From: Neoarius graeffei
Lineage: Eukaryota > Chordata > Actinopteri > Siluriformes > Ariidae
Assembly (NCBI RefSeq): GCF_027579695.1
Contig: NC_083571.1
Coordinates: forward strand, 91,292,388 to 91,356,387
Direction of reading: 5' to 3'
Length of the DNA: 64,000 nucleotides
The notes beneath the pieces were generated by a model. The model was given only the letters and a program-made list of their open reading frames with translations. It made no database searches and was not told where the DNA came from. A program made the translations under genes and the position numbers. Below are positions 62,888 to 64,000 of this stretch, in pieces. The number at the start of each line of letters is the position of its first letter. Position 1 is the first letter of the stretch.

Positions 62888-64000
62888 ATGGCAGCGCGCG
62901 TGGTTGCAGCGGCTCACGGCTCTCCTTTTCAGTGCTCTTTTTTTTGTTTGTTTTTGTATTTCTTTCTTGTTTGTTTGTGCAACATCGGTTCTGCAAACAT
63001 CCAGTACACCCGCCAGACACTTTTAGCCATCGGTGACCAACATCAGGTGTCTGTTTCGAGCGACTTTCTCTTCACGCATAACATCCCAGATGACATATCA
63101 AGACCGCCGGGCTCTCCGTGGATTGTTGTCGGGTCTAGGAGGCGGTGCAGATGGAGGAGGGAGAAGAAGCAGAAGCGGGGCTGCAGGTCCGGTGCTATGC
63201 TAAGGCTAAGAAAATCACACAAGCCACTTCTACCGAGCCTGTATTTCTCCAATGCCAGATCCCTGGTGCATAAAACGGATGATCTGGAATTACAACTCGC
63301 TGGAAATTGCTATGTTCGGGACTGCTGTGTTTTAATTATCACAGAAACCTGGCTTCATCCGGAAATACCCGATGCTAGCTTGCAGCTAGCAGGCCGCACT
63401 CTGCTCCGCTGGGACAGAAATGAGAACTCCGGTAAGAGCAGAGGGGGAGGGCTCTGTATTTACGTGCATGATAATTGGTGTAACAACGGAACAATTATAG
63501 ATAAACACTGTTCCCCAGACCTTGAATACATGTCTGTAAGATGCCGGCCTTTTTTTCTACCGAGAGAGCTAACTGTAGTGATTGTCACAGCTGTGTATAT
63601 TCCACCTGATGCCAGTGTTAACACAGTGCTCTCTCTCCTGTTGAACACCATAAACATACAGCAGCGGGCCCACCCTGACGGTGTTCACATAATCACAGGA
63701 GACTTTAATAAGGCCAACTTGAAGACTGTACTGCCGAAGTTTTACCAACATGTTAAGTGTTCTACTAGAGGGGAAAACACTCTGGATCATGTTTACTCCA
63801 ACATCAAGCATGCGTACAGAGCCATACCCCTCCCCCACCTCGGCCAGTCAGACCATCTTTCCCTCCTGCTCTCCCCAGCCTACACCCCCCTCAGATGCAG
63901 AGCCAGGCCCACCACAAGGACTATCACAACCTGGCCTGACAACACACTCTCCAAACTGCAGGACTGCTTTAAACAGACAGATTGGGACTGATTTGAACAC
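62888..64000 (+). pseudogene. LINE 5' part with endonuclease (Rex1/CR1-like), runs off window
   Basis: ATG at 62888 (AAGATGGCAGCG) opens 367 codons. The first ~100 residues are hydrophobic then basic (RRRCRWRREKKQKRG) and unassigned. An apurinic-type endonuclease follows: Asn122 in YFSNARSLVHK, Glu153 in ITETWLHPE, Tyr237 in VYIPP, Asp272/Asn274 in TGDFNKANL, LDHVY near 300 and SDH at 321-323, so the full catalytic set is present. The frame ends at TGA (63989-63991), where the family continues; the next codons FEH are in frame, so this is probably a single nonsense change. RT lies beyond the window. Rex1-like assignment is from motif wording and is tentative. Confidence 0.82.

Overview
This is repeat-dominated eukaryotic DNA, almost certainly from a teleost fish. 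It holds many Tc1-like elements with TA target duplications, hAT, pogo-like and TTAA-type DNA transposons, two LINE types (an L2/CR1-group element with an SGNH-esterase ORF1, and a second LINE endonuclease of the Rex1/CR1 type), Ty3/gypsy pol fragments, solo LTRs, tRNA-headed SINEs and long dinucleotide microsatellites. An ostariophysan such as a catfish is my guess from the SINE types, but the sequence does not prove it. I found no host protein-coding exon that I could defend. Every long coding stretch belongs to a transposable element.

Layout. 1-3 kb: edge fragment of a LINE reverse transcriptase, a decayed TTF/hAT-type zinc-finger reading frame, and a SINE headed by an almost intact tRNA-Ala(AGC). 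3.1-6.8 kb: two Tc1-like elements of 1605 bp each, families A and B. 8.2-11.4 kb: a cluster of hairpin-started repeats that I cannot assign to a named superfamily. 11.9-12.6 kb: a MITE. 13.2-17.3 kb: a second family-B Tc1 element broken by a hAT insertion (8-bp TSD) and another TIR element. 20.1-24.9 kb: a gypsy-type retrotransposon on the minus strand, cut by a solo LTR (5-bp TSD) and a 729-bp near-perfect foldback element (TTAA TSD). 27.0-28.6 kb: a pogo-like element. 30.5 and 40.0 kb: two LTRs of one family in opposite orientation. 31.7-33.4 kb: a second hAT element. 34.7-36.7 kb: a Tc1-like element nested in another. 37.3-37.7 kb: a TTA-flanked MITE. 42.8-46.3 kb: an old Tc1 element carrying a LINE tail and a hAT-like insertion. 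46.5-59.5 kb: three more family-A Tc1 copies, one split by a SINE and one by a 5.3-kb LINE. 61.2-62.8 kb: another Tc1 family. 62.9-64.0 kb: 5' part of a LINE that runs off the window.

How the parts relate. The nesting gives relative ages: Tc1 families A, B and E came before the SINE, LINE and hAT insertions inside them. The youngest-looking coding sequences are the open family-A transposase at 58.2-59.2 kb, the L2-type ORF1 at 56.9-57.8 kb and the LINE endonuclease at 62.9 kb. Each has a visible defect or oddity: a lysine in place of the catalytic glutamate; an ORF1 and ORF2 joined in one frame by a single UGA, followed by a rearranged RT; and a nonsense codon at the end of the endonuclease. 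Most in-frame stops in the Tc1 copies are CGA to TGA changes, as expected from decay of methylated CpG.
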